Shown one piece after another: positions 17,942 to 26,973 of a DNA stretch of 64,000 nt (the first letter of the stretch is position 1; every line of letters starts with the position of its first letter). The notes under the pieces are model-generated. The model worked only from the letters and a program-made list of their open reading frames with translations, was not told the DNA's origin and did not search any database. The position numbers and the translations under genes are program-made. Origin of the DNA: Desulfuromonas sp. TF (GTDB lineage Bacteria > Desulfobacterota > Desulfuromonadia > Desulfuromonadales > ATBO01); contig NZ_KI421416.1 in the NCBI RefSeq assembly GCF_000472285.1, positions 12,032 through 76,031 of the forward strand. The letters are read 5' to 3'.

Positions 17942-19131
17942 ATTCGCTTAGATCCTTCAGGTCCAGCAATGTACGGTGCCAGGTCGCCAGTCGTCGTTCC
18001 ATTGCCGGAGCTCAGCCCCTCCCCCGCTTCTGACGTCGTCATCCCGGCCAGTACATCGACGATGCGCCGGGCGGCGCAGCCGTCACCGTACGGGTTGGGA
18101 ATGGCGCGGATCGCGCGCAAGGCCTGCGCATCGTGCAGAAGGCTCTCCACCTGCACGATGATGTTCGCGCGGTCGGTGCCGACCAAGCGGGCCGTCCCTG
18201 CCGCCACCCCTTCAGGGCGTTCGGTGGTTTCGCGCAGCACCAGTACCGGCACGCCGAGACTGGGCGCCTCCTCTTGGATTCCCCCTGAATCAGTCAGAAT
18301 CAGCGTGCTGCGCCGCACGAGATGGACAAGTGTGACATAATCGACCGGGGGAAGCAATTTTACCCCCGGTCGCTCGTGGAGAATACTCTTTACCGTCTTC
18401 TGGACATTCGGGTTGAGGTGTACAGGATAGACGAACTGCAGATCAGGGTGACGGCGGGCCAGTTCCGCCACGGCATTGCAAATCTCCTCAAGCGGGTGGC
18501 CGAAGTTCTCGCGCCGGTGGGCGGTGATCAGGATCAGCCGCCGGTCCGCTTCGAGCAGTTCGTCAAAGCAGGGCGGGGGCGACTGCGCCAGAATGACGTG
18601 CAGGGCGTCGATCACCGGGTTGCCGGTGACGTGAATGCTCGTTGGTTCGATCCCCTCCCTGAGCAGGTTGTCGGCGGATTGCCAGGTCGGCGCGAAGTGC
18701 AGCGCGCTCAGGCGGGTGACCAACTGGCGGTTAATCTCTTCCGGAAAAGGGTTCTCGCAGTCCCAAGTCCTCAACCCCGCCTCAACATGGCCGACCCGGA
18801 TGTGACGGTGCCGAGCTGCCAGTGCCGCCGCCAAGACCGAGGTCGTGTCGCCTTGGACCAGCACCAGATCGGGAGTGTTCTCCAGAAGTACCCGATCGAG
18901 GGCGTTCAGCACCGAGGCGGTCAGCGCGGAGAGCGACTGATCTGGCTGCATCAGGTCCAGGGCATTGTCCGGGACAATGTCGAACACTTGCAAGACCTGC
19001 TGCAGCATTTCCTGGTGTTGCCCGGTGGTGCAGACCCGGCAGGCAAAGCCGGGCCGGGATACAATCTCTTTGATCACTGGAGCCATCTTGATGGCCTCGG
19101 GGCGGGTACCGATGACGACGAGAATCTTCAT
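17938..19131 (-). CDS. wecB: UDP-N-acetylglucosamine 2-epimerase, non-hydrolysing
   Basis: Interconverts UDP-GlcNAc and UDP-ManNAc in the cytoplasm, giving the precursor for ManNAc/ManNAcA-containing glycans. The 397-residue protein begins MKILVVIGTRPEAIKMAPVI, has QGDTTSVLAAALAARH (about 92-107), HVEAGLRTWD and PFPEEINRQLVTRLS, and ends with LTDSGGIQEEAPSLGVPVL (about 285-303), all typical of the WecB/MnaA type. The ATG at 19131 forms an ATGA overlap with the upstream gene; an earlier in-frame start would lie inside that gene. No UDP-ManNAc dehydrogenase (wecC) is seen in the window. Confidence 0.94.
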   Translation of the reverse strand: MKILVVIGTRPEAIKMAPVIKEIVSRPGFACRVCTTGQHQEMLQQVLQVFDIVPDNALDLMQPDQSLSALTASVLNALDRVLLENTPDLVLVQGDTTSVLAAALAARHRHIRVGHVEAGLRTWDCENPFPEEINRQLVTRLSALHFAPTWQSADNLLREGIEPTSIHVTGNPVIDALHVILAQSPPPCFDELLEADRRLILITAHRRENFGHPLEEICNAVAELARRHPDLQFVYPVHLNPNVQKTVKSILHERPGVKLLPPVDYVTLVHLVRRSTLILTDSGGIQEEAPSLGVPVLVLRETTERPEGVAAGTARLVGTDRANIIVQVESLLHDAQALRAIRAIPNPYGDGCAARRIVDVLAGMTTSEAGEGLSSGNGTTTGDLAPYIAGPEGSKRI

Positions 19132-20327
19132 TGTCCCCCCTCCCGTGTCCGCCCCTGGAGAAGTGCTCTGTACAGCTCCTCGTAGCGCAGGGCGATTCTC
19201 TCCCAGGTGAACCGCTCCCGCCAGGCGGCAAAGCCGGACTCGCCAAGACGTTGCCGGCGCGCTGGGTCGTACCACAAAGATTCGAGCTGCAAGGCCGAGC
19301 CGCTGATATCGGCACGTCGGAAACCGTCTTCATCAGGGCGCGTGGGGAGCAGCACGCCGCCCTGCGACCATTCGATGATCTCGGCGGCGTTGCCGACGTC
19401 GGTGGTCAGAAACGGCGTTCGCGCCGCCAACGCCTCAAACAAGACCACGGGCGAGCATTCAATCCGCGACGGGAAGAGCAGCAGATCCGCGGCCTTAAAT
19501 GCGTTGATTGTCGCGGCCCGGTCCAGGACGCGAAGTTGAAGCCGTCGGTCGGTGATACGCCAGAGCGGGTTGAGCCGTGCGTGCCAACCCGACCTGCGGC
19601 ACTCATCAATGCAGCCGGTTCCCGTGCCTTTGTCACTACCGACCAGCAGTAGCGTGGCATGGCGCAGGCGGCTTTTGCCGAAAATACCGATCGCCTCGGC
19701 GTGCCCCTTCAGCCCAGTGTGGGCACCGACATGCAGGATCAGGGCGTGTTCGCGAGGAATGCCAAGTTCGGTCCGGATATCCACCTGTGGTGCGGGCAGG
19801 AATTCGTCGGCGGCAGCGCCGTTTGGGATCAGCACCCGGTTGTCGATGTGGTGGCTACGGGCAAAATCGACGTCGTGGTAGCGGTCCGAGAGGAAGATGT
19901 TCATGTCATACTGCCGCAGCCAGTCAGGCATGGCGCGATAGTATTCGAGGTAACGCGCGTCGTGCAGGTAGGAGAAGCCGGTCGGTACGAAAACCTTGGG
20001 GACCGGGATTTTATCCAGCACCGGCAGCAGGGCGTCGGTGGCCCACTGCTGGGCTGCGAAATTGGTGACGATGTCGAAATCGCCGCCGATCACGAACTCA
20101 CGATAGGTCGCGACCTCCCCCTGTAGGCCGCGCACGAGGCTGCCGGAGACGTTGAACTCGGCGATGGTGACACCATTGCGGGTCGTCCCTTCGCGGCTGG
20201 CGTGACGTCCTGTGGCGACTGTCACGGCATGGCCTAAACCCACCAAGCGTTCGGAAAGCTGGCGCACCACCTCAGGCATGCCCCCGACAGCAGGAGGGTA
20301 GGATTCGACAGTGTGCAGGATCTTCAT
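19128..20327 (-). CDS. GT4-family glycosyltransferase
   Basis: A 399-residue GT-B enzyme: MKILHTVESYPPAVGGMPEV at the N-terminus, LILHVGAHTGLKGHAEAIGI at the start of the C-terminal domain (about 195) and FPSRIECSPVVLFEALAART (about 285), the E-x7-E region. Sugar specificity unknown. It follows the GT2 gene by two bases and overlaps wecB. Confidence 0.86.
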   Translation of the reverse strand: MKILHTVESYPPAVGGMPEVVRQLSERLVGLGHAVTVATGRHASREGTTRNGVTIAEFNVSGSLVRGLQGEVATYREFVIGGDFDIVTNFAAQQWATDALLPVLDKIPVPKVFVPTGFSYLHDARYLEYYRAMPDWLRQYDMNIFLSDRYHDVDFARSHHIDNRVLIPNGAAADEFLPAPQVDIRTELGIPREHALILHVGAHTGLKGHAEAIGIFGKSRLRHATLLLVGSDKGTGTGCIDECRRSGWHARLNPLWRITDRRLQLRVLDRAATINAFKAADLLLFPSRIECSPVVLFEALAARTPFLTTDVGNAAEIIEWSQGGVLLPTRPDEDGFRRADISGSALQLESLWYDPARRQRLGESGFAAWRERFTWERIALRYEELYRALLQGRTREGGQ

Positions 20328-20329
20328 TG

Positions 20330-21343
20330 TCAGAGTCCCTCACGGATCCGCCCAGGCTTGCGGAATACGGTATCGAACAGGCGCAGCAGGCGGCCCGGGC
20401 CATTGCCGTAGCAATACGTGTAGTGCAGGAAGCGGGCATTCTCCAGTCGCTGCATGGCCAACTCGGCTAGACGGGCATTAACCGCCTCGTCCGACCCGCG
20501 CAGCCGAGCGACAACAGCCTGCATCAGCACCGTCAGCTCCCGGATAGAGGGCATCACCGGCGGCCGGTGGCCACGGGCCAGTTGCGCCAACGCGGTTACG
20601 GCGGCGTCGTCCGCCGCCCGGTCTGCGGCCCAGGCCAGGTTCGCCCGATTGAGCATCTCCAACTGCGTGGTCAGGTCGCGCTTACGGCTCCGCGAAATGC
20701 TGGTCGGCACTTCCCGGTAATCGTGCAGCAGTTCCGGGAGATTGGCCAGACGGTAGTGAGGCATGATCCTCGACCAGAGTTCGTAGTCCTGAGGCTGCCG
20801 CTGTTCCACGGTGGCGTAGGGGCCGACCCGGTCGAAAACCTCGCGGCGGATCATCATCGAGCTGTGCACCAGCGGGTTATAGAAAAGCAGGTCGAATTTT
20901 ATCAGGGCATCCTCAGGCGGAGGTCTTAAGCAGCGGGAGGTCAAGCGTTCCCCCTCGATGATCCGAGCCCAGGTGCCGACCATGCCACATTCCGGGTGCG
21001 TATCGAGGTAGGCGACCTGCCGGGCAAAACGCTCGGGTGCGGAGACGTCGTCGGCGTCCATGCGCGCTATGTAGTCGCCACCGACCAGTTCAAGTCCACG
21101 GTTGAGGGTTGCGGCCAACCCCCGGTTTGCATGGTGGTAGCAGCGCAGGCGCGGATCGGTGAAGCTTGCGATGATCGCGGGGGTGTCATCGGTCGATCCG
21201 TCATCGATGACAATCAGTTCAAAATCGTCGAAGGTCTGGGCAAGTAGGCTGTGCAGTGCAGCCGCCAGGTAGGGGGCGGCATTGTAACACGGCAGCAGCA
21301 CGCTGACCCTAGGTCGCCGATCCTTTCGTTGGTCAAGCATCAT
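20330..21343 (-). CDS. GT2-family glycosyltransferase
   Basis: A 337-residue inverting GT-A enzyme: VSVLLPCYNAAPYLAAAL near residue 13, VIDDGSTDDTPAIIASF, and ARMDADDVSAPERFARQ with the metal-binding DXD (about 90). The start at 21343 (MMLDQRKDRRPRVS) follows an AGGGAACGAGG stretch and lies at the end of the upstream methyltransferase; an in-frame ATG at 21364 is possible but lacks a ribosome site. Closely similar in layout to the gene at 14265-15296. Confidence 0.88.
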   Translation of the reverse strand: MMLDQRKDRRPRVSVLLPCYNAAPYLAAALHSLLAQTFDDFELIVIDDGSTDDTPAIIASFTDPRLRCYHHANRGLAATLNRGLELVGGDYIARMDADDVSAPERFARQVAYLDTHPECGMVGTWARIIEGERLTSRCLRPPPEDALIKFDLLFYNPLVHSSMMIRREVFDRVGPYATVEQRQPQDYELWSRIMPHYRLANLPELLHDYREVPTSISRSRKRDLTTQLEMLNRANLAWAADRAADDAAVTALAQLARGHRPPVMPSIRELTVLMQAVVARLRGSDEAVNARLAELAMQRLENARFLHYTYCYGNGPGRLLRLFDTVFRKPGRIREGL

Positions 21344-22277
21344 CGGGGCCTCGTTCCCTGTCATCGGCGCCGTGTTGCGCGATGATCGCCATTTCAGCGC
21401 AGAGCGTCCGGGTGAAGAACGCCTTCAGCAGCAGCAAACGGTAGGTTTTATCGGACTGAAGACCCCGCATGGAGTGATAGGGGTTGCGCACCTGCCGGAT
21501 ATCGTCATAACCAGCTTGGAGCATGCGGTTCATCACCCGATAGCCATAGTAATGGAAGGCGGCATGCCGGATAATTCTAAAACCATATCGTTCCAGCAAC
21601 TGCGCCAACCCTCTCATCGTATAAAGGACACGATGGCACGGCCGCCAGAAATTGATGTCGACGGCGGTCGCATCCAGCGTCACATTTCTGGCCGTGATCA
21701 CTGGTAGACGGAGCACCAGTACGCCATTTGGGGAGAGCGTCGCTGCGAGATTGGTCAGGAAATGGTCGGGCCGGTCGAGATGCTCAAACAGGGCATTTGA
21801 ATAGACCAGGTCGACCGGGCGGTCGAGTCGGGTTCCGCAGGCAACCCGCCCGGCATAGTCGGGATGCCGGCGCCGAAAGGCGTCGACCGCCGTGTCGGCG
21901 AGGTCGAGACCATAGAGATTGGCCCCGGCATCGAGCAGCCGTTTCAGTTCGGCGCCGCTACCGAAGCCGACCTCAACCGCGATGCCGGCGGCAAGAATGC
22001 GTTTTTCGATCTCCTCTAGCAGCGCCGTGAACCCTTCCCTCTCTCCGGCGGCGAACCAGCGGACGTAGCGAGCCTCGCAAGCGTGATAAAATTGTTGTCG
22101 CTGGAACAGCGGCCGGCGCCCGGTATCTCCGTGCAACGCGTTGAAATAGGCGCAGTTGTCGGACTCGGCGCCGGCGGCCGAAAAGTAGTTCGCACTGCCG
22201 CAGTTGCTGCAGAACAGGTAGCGGTCGAGACCCGTCTCCAGGGGGTGCCGGCAGGCCCGGCAGTGCTGGTCAGTCAT
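21333..22277 (-). CDS. Zinc-ribbon class I SAM-dependent methyltransferase
   Basis: A 314-residue protein with an N-terminal zinc ribbon (HCRACRHPL and LFCSNCGSANYF, two Cys pairs in the first 32 residues) followed by a Rossmann methyltransferase: VEVGFGSGAELKRLLDAGA (motif I, about 107-125), YGLDLADTAVDAFRRRHP and LVYSNALFEHLDRPDHFL. Probably methylates a glycan or nucleotide-sugar intermediate; substrate unknown. ATG at 22277 lies inside the last codons of the upstream gene (ATGACTGA). A second zinc-ribbon methyltransferase is at 10456-11235. Confidence 0.82.
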   Translation of the reverse strand: MTDQHCRACRHPLETGLDRYLFCSNCGSANYFSAAGAESDNCAYFNALHGDTGRRPLFQRQQFYHACEARYVRWFAAGEREGFTALLEEIEKRILAAGIAVEVGFGSGAELKRLLDAGANLYGLDLADTAVDAFRRRHPDYAGRVACGTRLDRPVDLVYSNALFEHLDRPDHFLTNLAATLSPNGVLVLRLPVITARNVTLDATAVDINFWRPCHRVLYTMRGLAQLLERYGFRIIRHAAFHYYGYRVMNRMLQAGYDDIRQVRNPYHSMRGLQSDKTYRLLLLKAFFTRTLCAEMAIIAQHGADDRERGPDDA

Positions 22278-23409
22278 CCCCGGACACCTCTCTACCGGTC
22301 CATTCCAGACTGAGAATGGCCGTGTAGATGCGATGGCACTCCGGGCCGCACTGCTGCCAGGCACGCTCCCGGTCGCGCTGCAGGGCCTGTTCGTGCAGCC
22401 CGGCCCAAGCAGCCTCTTCCATCTGCAAGGCAGTGGCGATGCTCCGATCAAGGCCGCGGGGGGTCCGATCAATATCGATCACGGCACCGGCCACCATGTC
22501 GATGGAGGCACCGTAGCGATATGCAATCACCGGTACGCCGTAGCTCATGGAGCAACGCAAGACTCCCGAGGTCAGGTACTCGTCGGCGTCATTGACCAAA
22601 AAGTCGGCGGCGGAGAGGATGTTTCTGATTGCATCGTTGTCGAGCATCCCGGTTAAGAAACGAATCTTCGCCGAAGTGCCGAGACTTCTGTAACTCTCGT
22701 CATGCATCCCCGCCACCACCAGGATGGCATTCTCCTGATCAAGGCGGTTGAACAGCTCGATGATCCTTTTCGGGTTCCGGTTCGGCCGGGCCGTACCGAG
22801 ATAAACGAACAGTTTCGGCTCCAAAGGGATCTTTAGAAATGCTCGCGCCGCGGACCGTGCGACCGGTGGGCCGTGGAATTCCTTATAGTCGCCCAAGAAG
22901 GTGACGCCGAATAGCTTTTTGCCGTAGAACGCTTCAATGCACGGCAAACTGGAATACTCCTGAGTCAGGGCCGCCCGGCTCAAATTATAGATTTTTCGGC
23001 GAAAGTAGCTGTCGAGCCGCTTCAACAAAGTATTGCCGTGGTACTGGTGGGAAACCAGTTCATGAATCTGCACGACTACCGGAATACCTAACCTCTCGAC
23101 CTTTCGCAGCCAAACATGAAGCCGCCATTTGATCAGCAGATAATCGAGCAGCAGCTTTTTGCGATCATAGAAGGCCAAGCCAAGAAATCGGGAGAGGATC
23201 GACTCCGGCCAGTGCAGGTGCAGAATCTTGATGTCCAGGTCCAGTAATCTTCGGCAATCGATGAGTTCGTCCAACGACAGACCGATGATTTCGTAGCCTT
23301 CACTGGCGATAGCATCGGCCCAACTGCGCAAGACCGGGTTATACTCCGCGGCCCATTTATCCTCATGATAAGGGTTTGGGAAAATCCCTATTTTCGGTTT
23401 GTTCTTCAT
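22270..23409 (-). CDS. GT-B glycosyltransferase (GT4-like)
   Basis: A 379-residue protein: PKIGIFPNPYHEDKWAAEYN at the N-terminus, VVQIHELVSHQY near residue 113, then a C-terminal domain with LFVYLGTARPNRNPKRIIEL (about 198-217), IRFLTGMLDNDAIRNILSAA and YLTSGVLRCSMSYGVPVIAY, which is the expected donor-site region though the E-x7-E is not classical. Function inferred from fold and context only. ATGA overlap with the upstream GT2 gene. Confidence 0.75.
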   Translation of the reverse strand: MKNKPKIGIFPNPYHEDKWAAEYNPVLRSWADAIASEGYEIIGLSLDELIDCRRLLDLDIKILHLHWPESILSRFLGLAFYDRKKLLLDYLLIKWRLHVWLRKVERLGIPVVVQIHELVSHQYHGNTLLKRLDSYFRRKIYNLSRAALTQEYSSLPCIEAFYGKKLFGVTFLGDYKEFHGPPVARSAARAFLKIPLEPKLFVYLGTARPNRNPKRIIELFNRLDQENAILVVAGMHDESYRSLGTSAKIRFLTGMLDNDAIRNILSAADFLVNDADEYLTSGVLRCSMSYGVPVIAYRYGASIDMVAGAVIDIDRTPRGLDRSIATALQMEEAAWAGLHEQALQRDRERAWQQCGPECHRIYTAILSLEWTGREVSGDD

Positions 23410-24257
23410 TTCTCACACTTGAACCGACCCAGCAGGCGGGCAAGCATGCCCGGTCGGGTAAAAGCCCGGGATGTCTGCTGCGGGTCACTGAATTCAATGC
23501 TGTCGACCTGTGCACGGTTCTCAGCGGCAAAGCGGCCTAGTCCATGGACCTTCTGCCACCTGTCGATGAAGTTCCGGCCGTCCTCGTCGTCGAAGCGAAA
23601 GTTCTCCGCGCGTCCCTGCTTGTCGACATGCATGTAGTGCTCGATAAACGAGGTCGGCGATGGGATGATGGCGTAACCGGCCCGGTCGAGCTTAAAAGCC
23701 AAGTCGACGTCGCCATAATAGAAACGATAGAGCTCCTCCTCGGCATGGCCGACCTCAGCAAGAGCCTCGCGCAGGTAGAGTCCGTGATTGACATTGAGAA
23801 CGCCATAGAACCGGAACACGGAGTACTTCTGCTGTTCTGGCCAATTGCGCCAGTAGAAGGCCACACCTCCGAGCTTTCGTCCAGATCGACGCTCGCTCTC
23901 GGCAAGTTCATAGCCGTTGCGAATCGCCCCCGGGACCACCATGCAGTCGTCACTCAGCATGCATACGTAGCGCCCCTGGGCCGCCTTGAAGGCGAGATTC
24001 ATAAAGTAGCCCCAGGAGCGGCGGACAATCGGTCGCCCCCGCCACTCGCCGTGGTTGTGCTGGGAGATGGTGACAATGTCCTTCTGCCGGATGAGCCACT
24101 GCAGCGAACCATCTACCGAGCCGCCATCGACAACAATGATCTCAGCGGCCAAGCCGCCGCGCGTCAATTCCCGCCGGACGCTCTCGATAGCGGCAACCAG
24201 GAATGGTCTGCGGTTGAACGAACCGATGACGATGGAAAGTTCGGGGCTCACGCCCAT
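23406..24257 (-). CDS. GT2-family glycosyltransferase
   Basis: A 283-residue GT-A enzyme: LSIVIGSFNRRPFLVAAIES at the N-terminus, IIVVDGGSVDGSLQWL (about 41-56), CMLSDDCMVVPGAIRNGY (DXD-like, about 98-115) and FYYGDVDLAFKLDRAGYAI in the acceptor half. The open frame extends upstream to 24347, into the preceding gene; I take the ATG at 24257, 22 bases after that gene's stop. Specificity unknown. Confidence 0.84.
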   Translation of the reverse strand: MGVSPELSIVIGSFNRRPFLVAAIESVRRELTRGGLAAEIIVVDGGSVDGSLQWLIRQKDIVTISQHNHGEWRGRPIVRRSWGYFMNLAFKAAQGRYVCMLSDDCMVVPGAIRNGYELAESERRSGRKLGGVAFYWRNWPEQQKYSVFRFYGVLNVNHGLYLREALAEVGHAEEELYRFYYGDVDLAFKLDRAGYAIIPSPTSFIEHYMHVDKQGRAENFRFDDEDGRNFIDRWQKVHGLGRFAAENRAQVDSIEFSDPQQTSRAFTRPGMLARLLGRFKCEK

Positions 24258-24279
24258 ACGGCACACACTTTCCAGGTCC

Positions 24280-25464
24280 TCATGAGGAGGCCCTCCGCTG
24301 CAACAGGTTGAGCAAGACATTGTGTATGCGTTCGGCATAATCCTCAATGCAAAAACGGGACCGGGCGACGTCCCAGCCGTTCTTACCCAACTGCTCGGCC
24401 CACTCCGGTTGTTCCAGAAGCCGCCTCATGCAGCTGGCAAGTTCGGCAGGACCGCCACGATAGAGCAAACCGGTCCTCTCGTGTTCAATGATTTCGGAAG
24501 TTCCGGCCTGGTCATAGCCGATCACCGGCAAACAGGCCGACATCGCCTCGGCCGTCACCCTTCCCATTGCTTCATACCTGGAGCACATGAGGAGTGCATC
24601 AGCTTGTCGGTAAACCTGGTAAGGGTCACTGACGTAGCCGAGGAAGCTAACCTTATCCCCGATGCCCAGTTCATTGGCCAGGCGGATCAGCGGCTCCATC
24701 TCTCCTTCGCCGGCAATCGACAGACGCGCCTGCGGAAAATCATGTTTGAGCAGCGCCAGGGCACGAACTGCAGTCTCCTGTCCCTTGGCGGCGCATAGCT
24801 TGCCGATCATGGCGAAGGAATATTGCCCTGTTGACGAAGGCTTCGCTCGGCACTCTTTGTACAAAATATCAAACCCGTCCCTGCTTAGCACTCCATTATA
24901 GATGAGGTGCATGTGGGACCACTCTGCTCCACCGGTGTAGTAATGTGCCATGGCCTTACTGATCGCAACGAGTGCATCCGCGCGACGAATGACCGCCTGC
25001 GTCCACCACTTGCCAAAATCATATTGAAAACCGTAATGCAAATCACAAAATTCACGAAGGTGCCACACATGCCGGCACTTGAGTTGTGAGGCGAGCATAG
25101 CACCCAGTGGCGTAACCGAACTGTTTGTATAAACCAGATCAATCTGCCAGTTTTTCAACTGATGAACAAGCCTTGGCAGTAAATTTCGATTTTTATACAA
25201 TTTTTGAATTGACGCGCGAAATAACTTAAATTTCCGGCCAATCCCACTGAAGACGGCAATTCCAGGCAACGAAACCCAGCACTCCATGGGTGCAATAACA
25301 CAAGGGATTTCACGCTTTGCCAACTCCTCGGTTATCGGACCATGACATGGGGCAATGACATGACAAGCGACTCCTAATGGCGTCAGTCCATCTATCAAGT
25401 CGAGCAGGGAGCGGTTGGCACCGTAAAGAGTATGATAGTGGGTTACAAAACAGACGCGCATCAT
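24280..25464 (-). CDS. GT4-family glycosyltransferase
   Basis: A 394-residue GT-B enzyme: MRVCFVTHYHTLYGANRSLL at the N-terminus, YSFAMIGKLCAAKGQETAVR (about 217-236) and MCSRYEAMGRVTAEAMSACL (about 294-313), carrying the E-x7-E donor site. ATGATG start overlapping the stop of the preceding gene. The AT-rich 5' third contrasts with the 3' part. Donor sugar unknown. Confidence 0.86.
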   Translation of the reverse strand: MMRVCFVTHYHTLYGANRSLLDLIDGLTPLGVACHVIAPCHGPITEELAKREIPCVIAPMECWVSLPGIAVFSGIGRKFKLFRASIQKLYKNRNLLPRLVHQLKNWQIDLVYTNSSVTPLGAMLASQLKCRHVWHLREFCDLHYGFQYDFGKWWTQAVIRRADALVAISKAMAHYYTGGAEWSHMHLIYNGVLSRDGFDILYKECRAKPSSTGQYSFAMIGKLCAAKGQETAVRALALLKHDFPQARLSIAGEGEMEPLIRLANELGIGDKVSFLGYVSDPYQVYRQADALLMCSRYEAMGRVTAEAMSACLPVIGYDQAGTSEIIEHERTGLLYRGGPAELASCMRRLLEQPEWAEQLGKNGWDVARSRFCIEDYAERIHNVLLNLLQRRASS

Positions 25465-26951
25465 GCTGTCCCCCGCCTGTCCCGCACCGCCGCCAGCAGA
25501 GTCCGTAGCGCGGCATCACCGGCCGATGCCGGTGCAAAGGTTGTCTCGACAGTGTCCCGACAGCGCTGTGCAGCGACCGCCGCCAAAGCATTGATTCCCG
25601 CCAGCAGCGCGCCTTCGTTTTCGGCATGGAAAACAACCCCCTGTTCGATCAGGGACCGGAATGCCCGCCGCCCCTCCTTGCTTACCGTTACGGTCGGCAC
25701 ACCAAAACCGAGCGCTTCCAAGCAACAGGTCGAATGGCCGGTCACATGCACATCGGCAAATCGAAGAAGGGTATAGAGGGCGCATTCATTCGCCAATCCG
25801 AACTCGGCCCGCCCCCCTCCTTCCTTCCTATACAGGATACGAAGTGCGGCTTTTTCGGCTTCATCACTACCCCGGTGAAAACGTACCAGCCATCGCCATT
25901 CAGGGGGGCTGAAAGCCATCGCCGCAATGATCGGGGCGTGGAAATCGGTATTCTTCTGCAGAGTGACAAGGATTATTCGAGAATCATTGGCAAAGTGGCG
26001 GCGAGCCTCCTTGAACTCCTTGGAGAGAAATGGCATTTCTCCGGCGCGGCAGAGATTGAACCACTGGAAGCCTCCAGCCAGAGTGGCGCTATGTCGCTCA
26101 AACGCCGGGTTGGCACGGTGCAAGCGCTCGGCCTGGTTTTCGCCCCAACACCAGAAAAAATCCGGGACCAATTCGAATCCGCCCGCTGGAGCCCGATCCC
26201 AGCCGACATAGGCGATATGACTTTCGTCCTGGAGGCCATGCTGATAGTCAATGGCGGGAATGCCACAGCGCCGGGCGGCCAAGGTCGCTGCCATGGCAAT
26301 AGGGTCATACCAGCAGACGTTGACCAGCAGTCTTGCACCGGCCCGGCGAAGCCATTGCTCAAACAACAAGCTGCGTTGCTGCAGGTGGAGAATCTGTTGT
26401 TCCAGAGAAGGCCAGTCGAGCGGTTCATTGCAGAGACATCCGGTCAGTTCCTGATAATCTCCAAACCAAACCGGCTGCTGCAGCGGCCCGCGCGCAGCCG
26501 TCGAAGACATCAGGGTACCGAGAATCGGGGATATCCGGGCCGAAGACGAACAGCGTGGGACCGACGTGCCCCCATGCTCCCATACAATAGTGTTCATATC
26601 GTGGCGCCGCAGTAGTTCACGAAGCGGGTCGCTGAACACATCATAGTAACAGCGGTCGGTGCGAATCCGGTAACCGGATGAAGTCAATATGACGGCATCC
26701 GCCAGGGCATCGGCCCCCCCCTCCTGGAAACGATCGAAATACTGTCTGATCCTGGTCGCAATCGGCGGCGCGGGAGTTGGTGAAGATACAGGCCCCCTAT
26801 CCATCCCCGCAGGGAAGGGGGTCTGCAACGCTCGGTATGCCGCCAGAATTCGCATCAGGGGCCACGCATGCCATCCGAAAGCCTTGTACGTGTCAACGGC
26901 ATGTGCTCTTTCATATTTGGTCAATATATATAAAATTTCTGCTCGCTGCAA
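25461..26951 (-). CDS. Unassigned GT-B-like surface-carbohydrate protein
   Basis: A 496-residue protein I cannot assign to a named family. The C-terminal half looks like the second Rossmann domain of a GT-B enzyme: IILVTLQKNTDFHAPIIAAM (about 325), WLVRFHRGSDE, and FADVHVTGHSTCCLEALGFG (about 400) followed by VPTVTVSKEGRRAF, which resembles the donor-site end of capsule or glycerophosphate transferases. The start is a TTG at 26951 with a well-placed AGGGGA site; the next Met is 32 residues in. It overlaps the downstream GT4 gene by four bases. A role in building the surface glycan is inferred from context. Confidence 0.65.
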   Translation of the reverse strand: MQRAEILYILTKYERAHAVDTYKAFGWHAWPLMRILAAYRALQTPFPAGMDRGPVSSPTPAPPIATRIRQYFDRFQEGGADALADAVILTSSGYRIRTDRCYYDVFSDPLRELLRRHDMNTIVWEHGGTSVPRCSSSARISPILGTLMSSTAARGPLQQPVWFGDYQELTGCLCNEPLDWPSLEQQILHLQQRSLLFEQWLRRAGARLLVNVCWYDPIAMAATLAARRCGIPAIDYQHGLQDESHIAYVGWDRAPAGGFELVPDFFWCWGENQAERLHRANPAFERHSATLAGGFQWFNLCRAGEMPFLSKEFKEARRHFANDSRIILVTLQKNTDFHAPIIAAMAFSPPEWRWLVRFHRGSDEAEKAALRILYRKEGGGRAEFGLANECALYTLLRFADVHVTGHSTCCLEALGFGVPTVTVSKEGRRAFRSLIEQGVVFHAENEGALLAGINALAAVAAQRCRDTVETTFAPASAGDAALRTLLAAVRDRRGTA

Positions 26952-26973
26952 ACGAATCCCCTGTTCGAAATAT

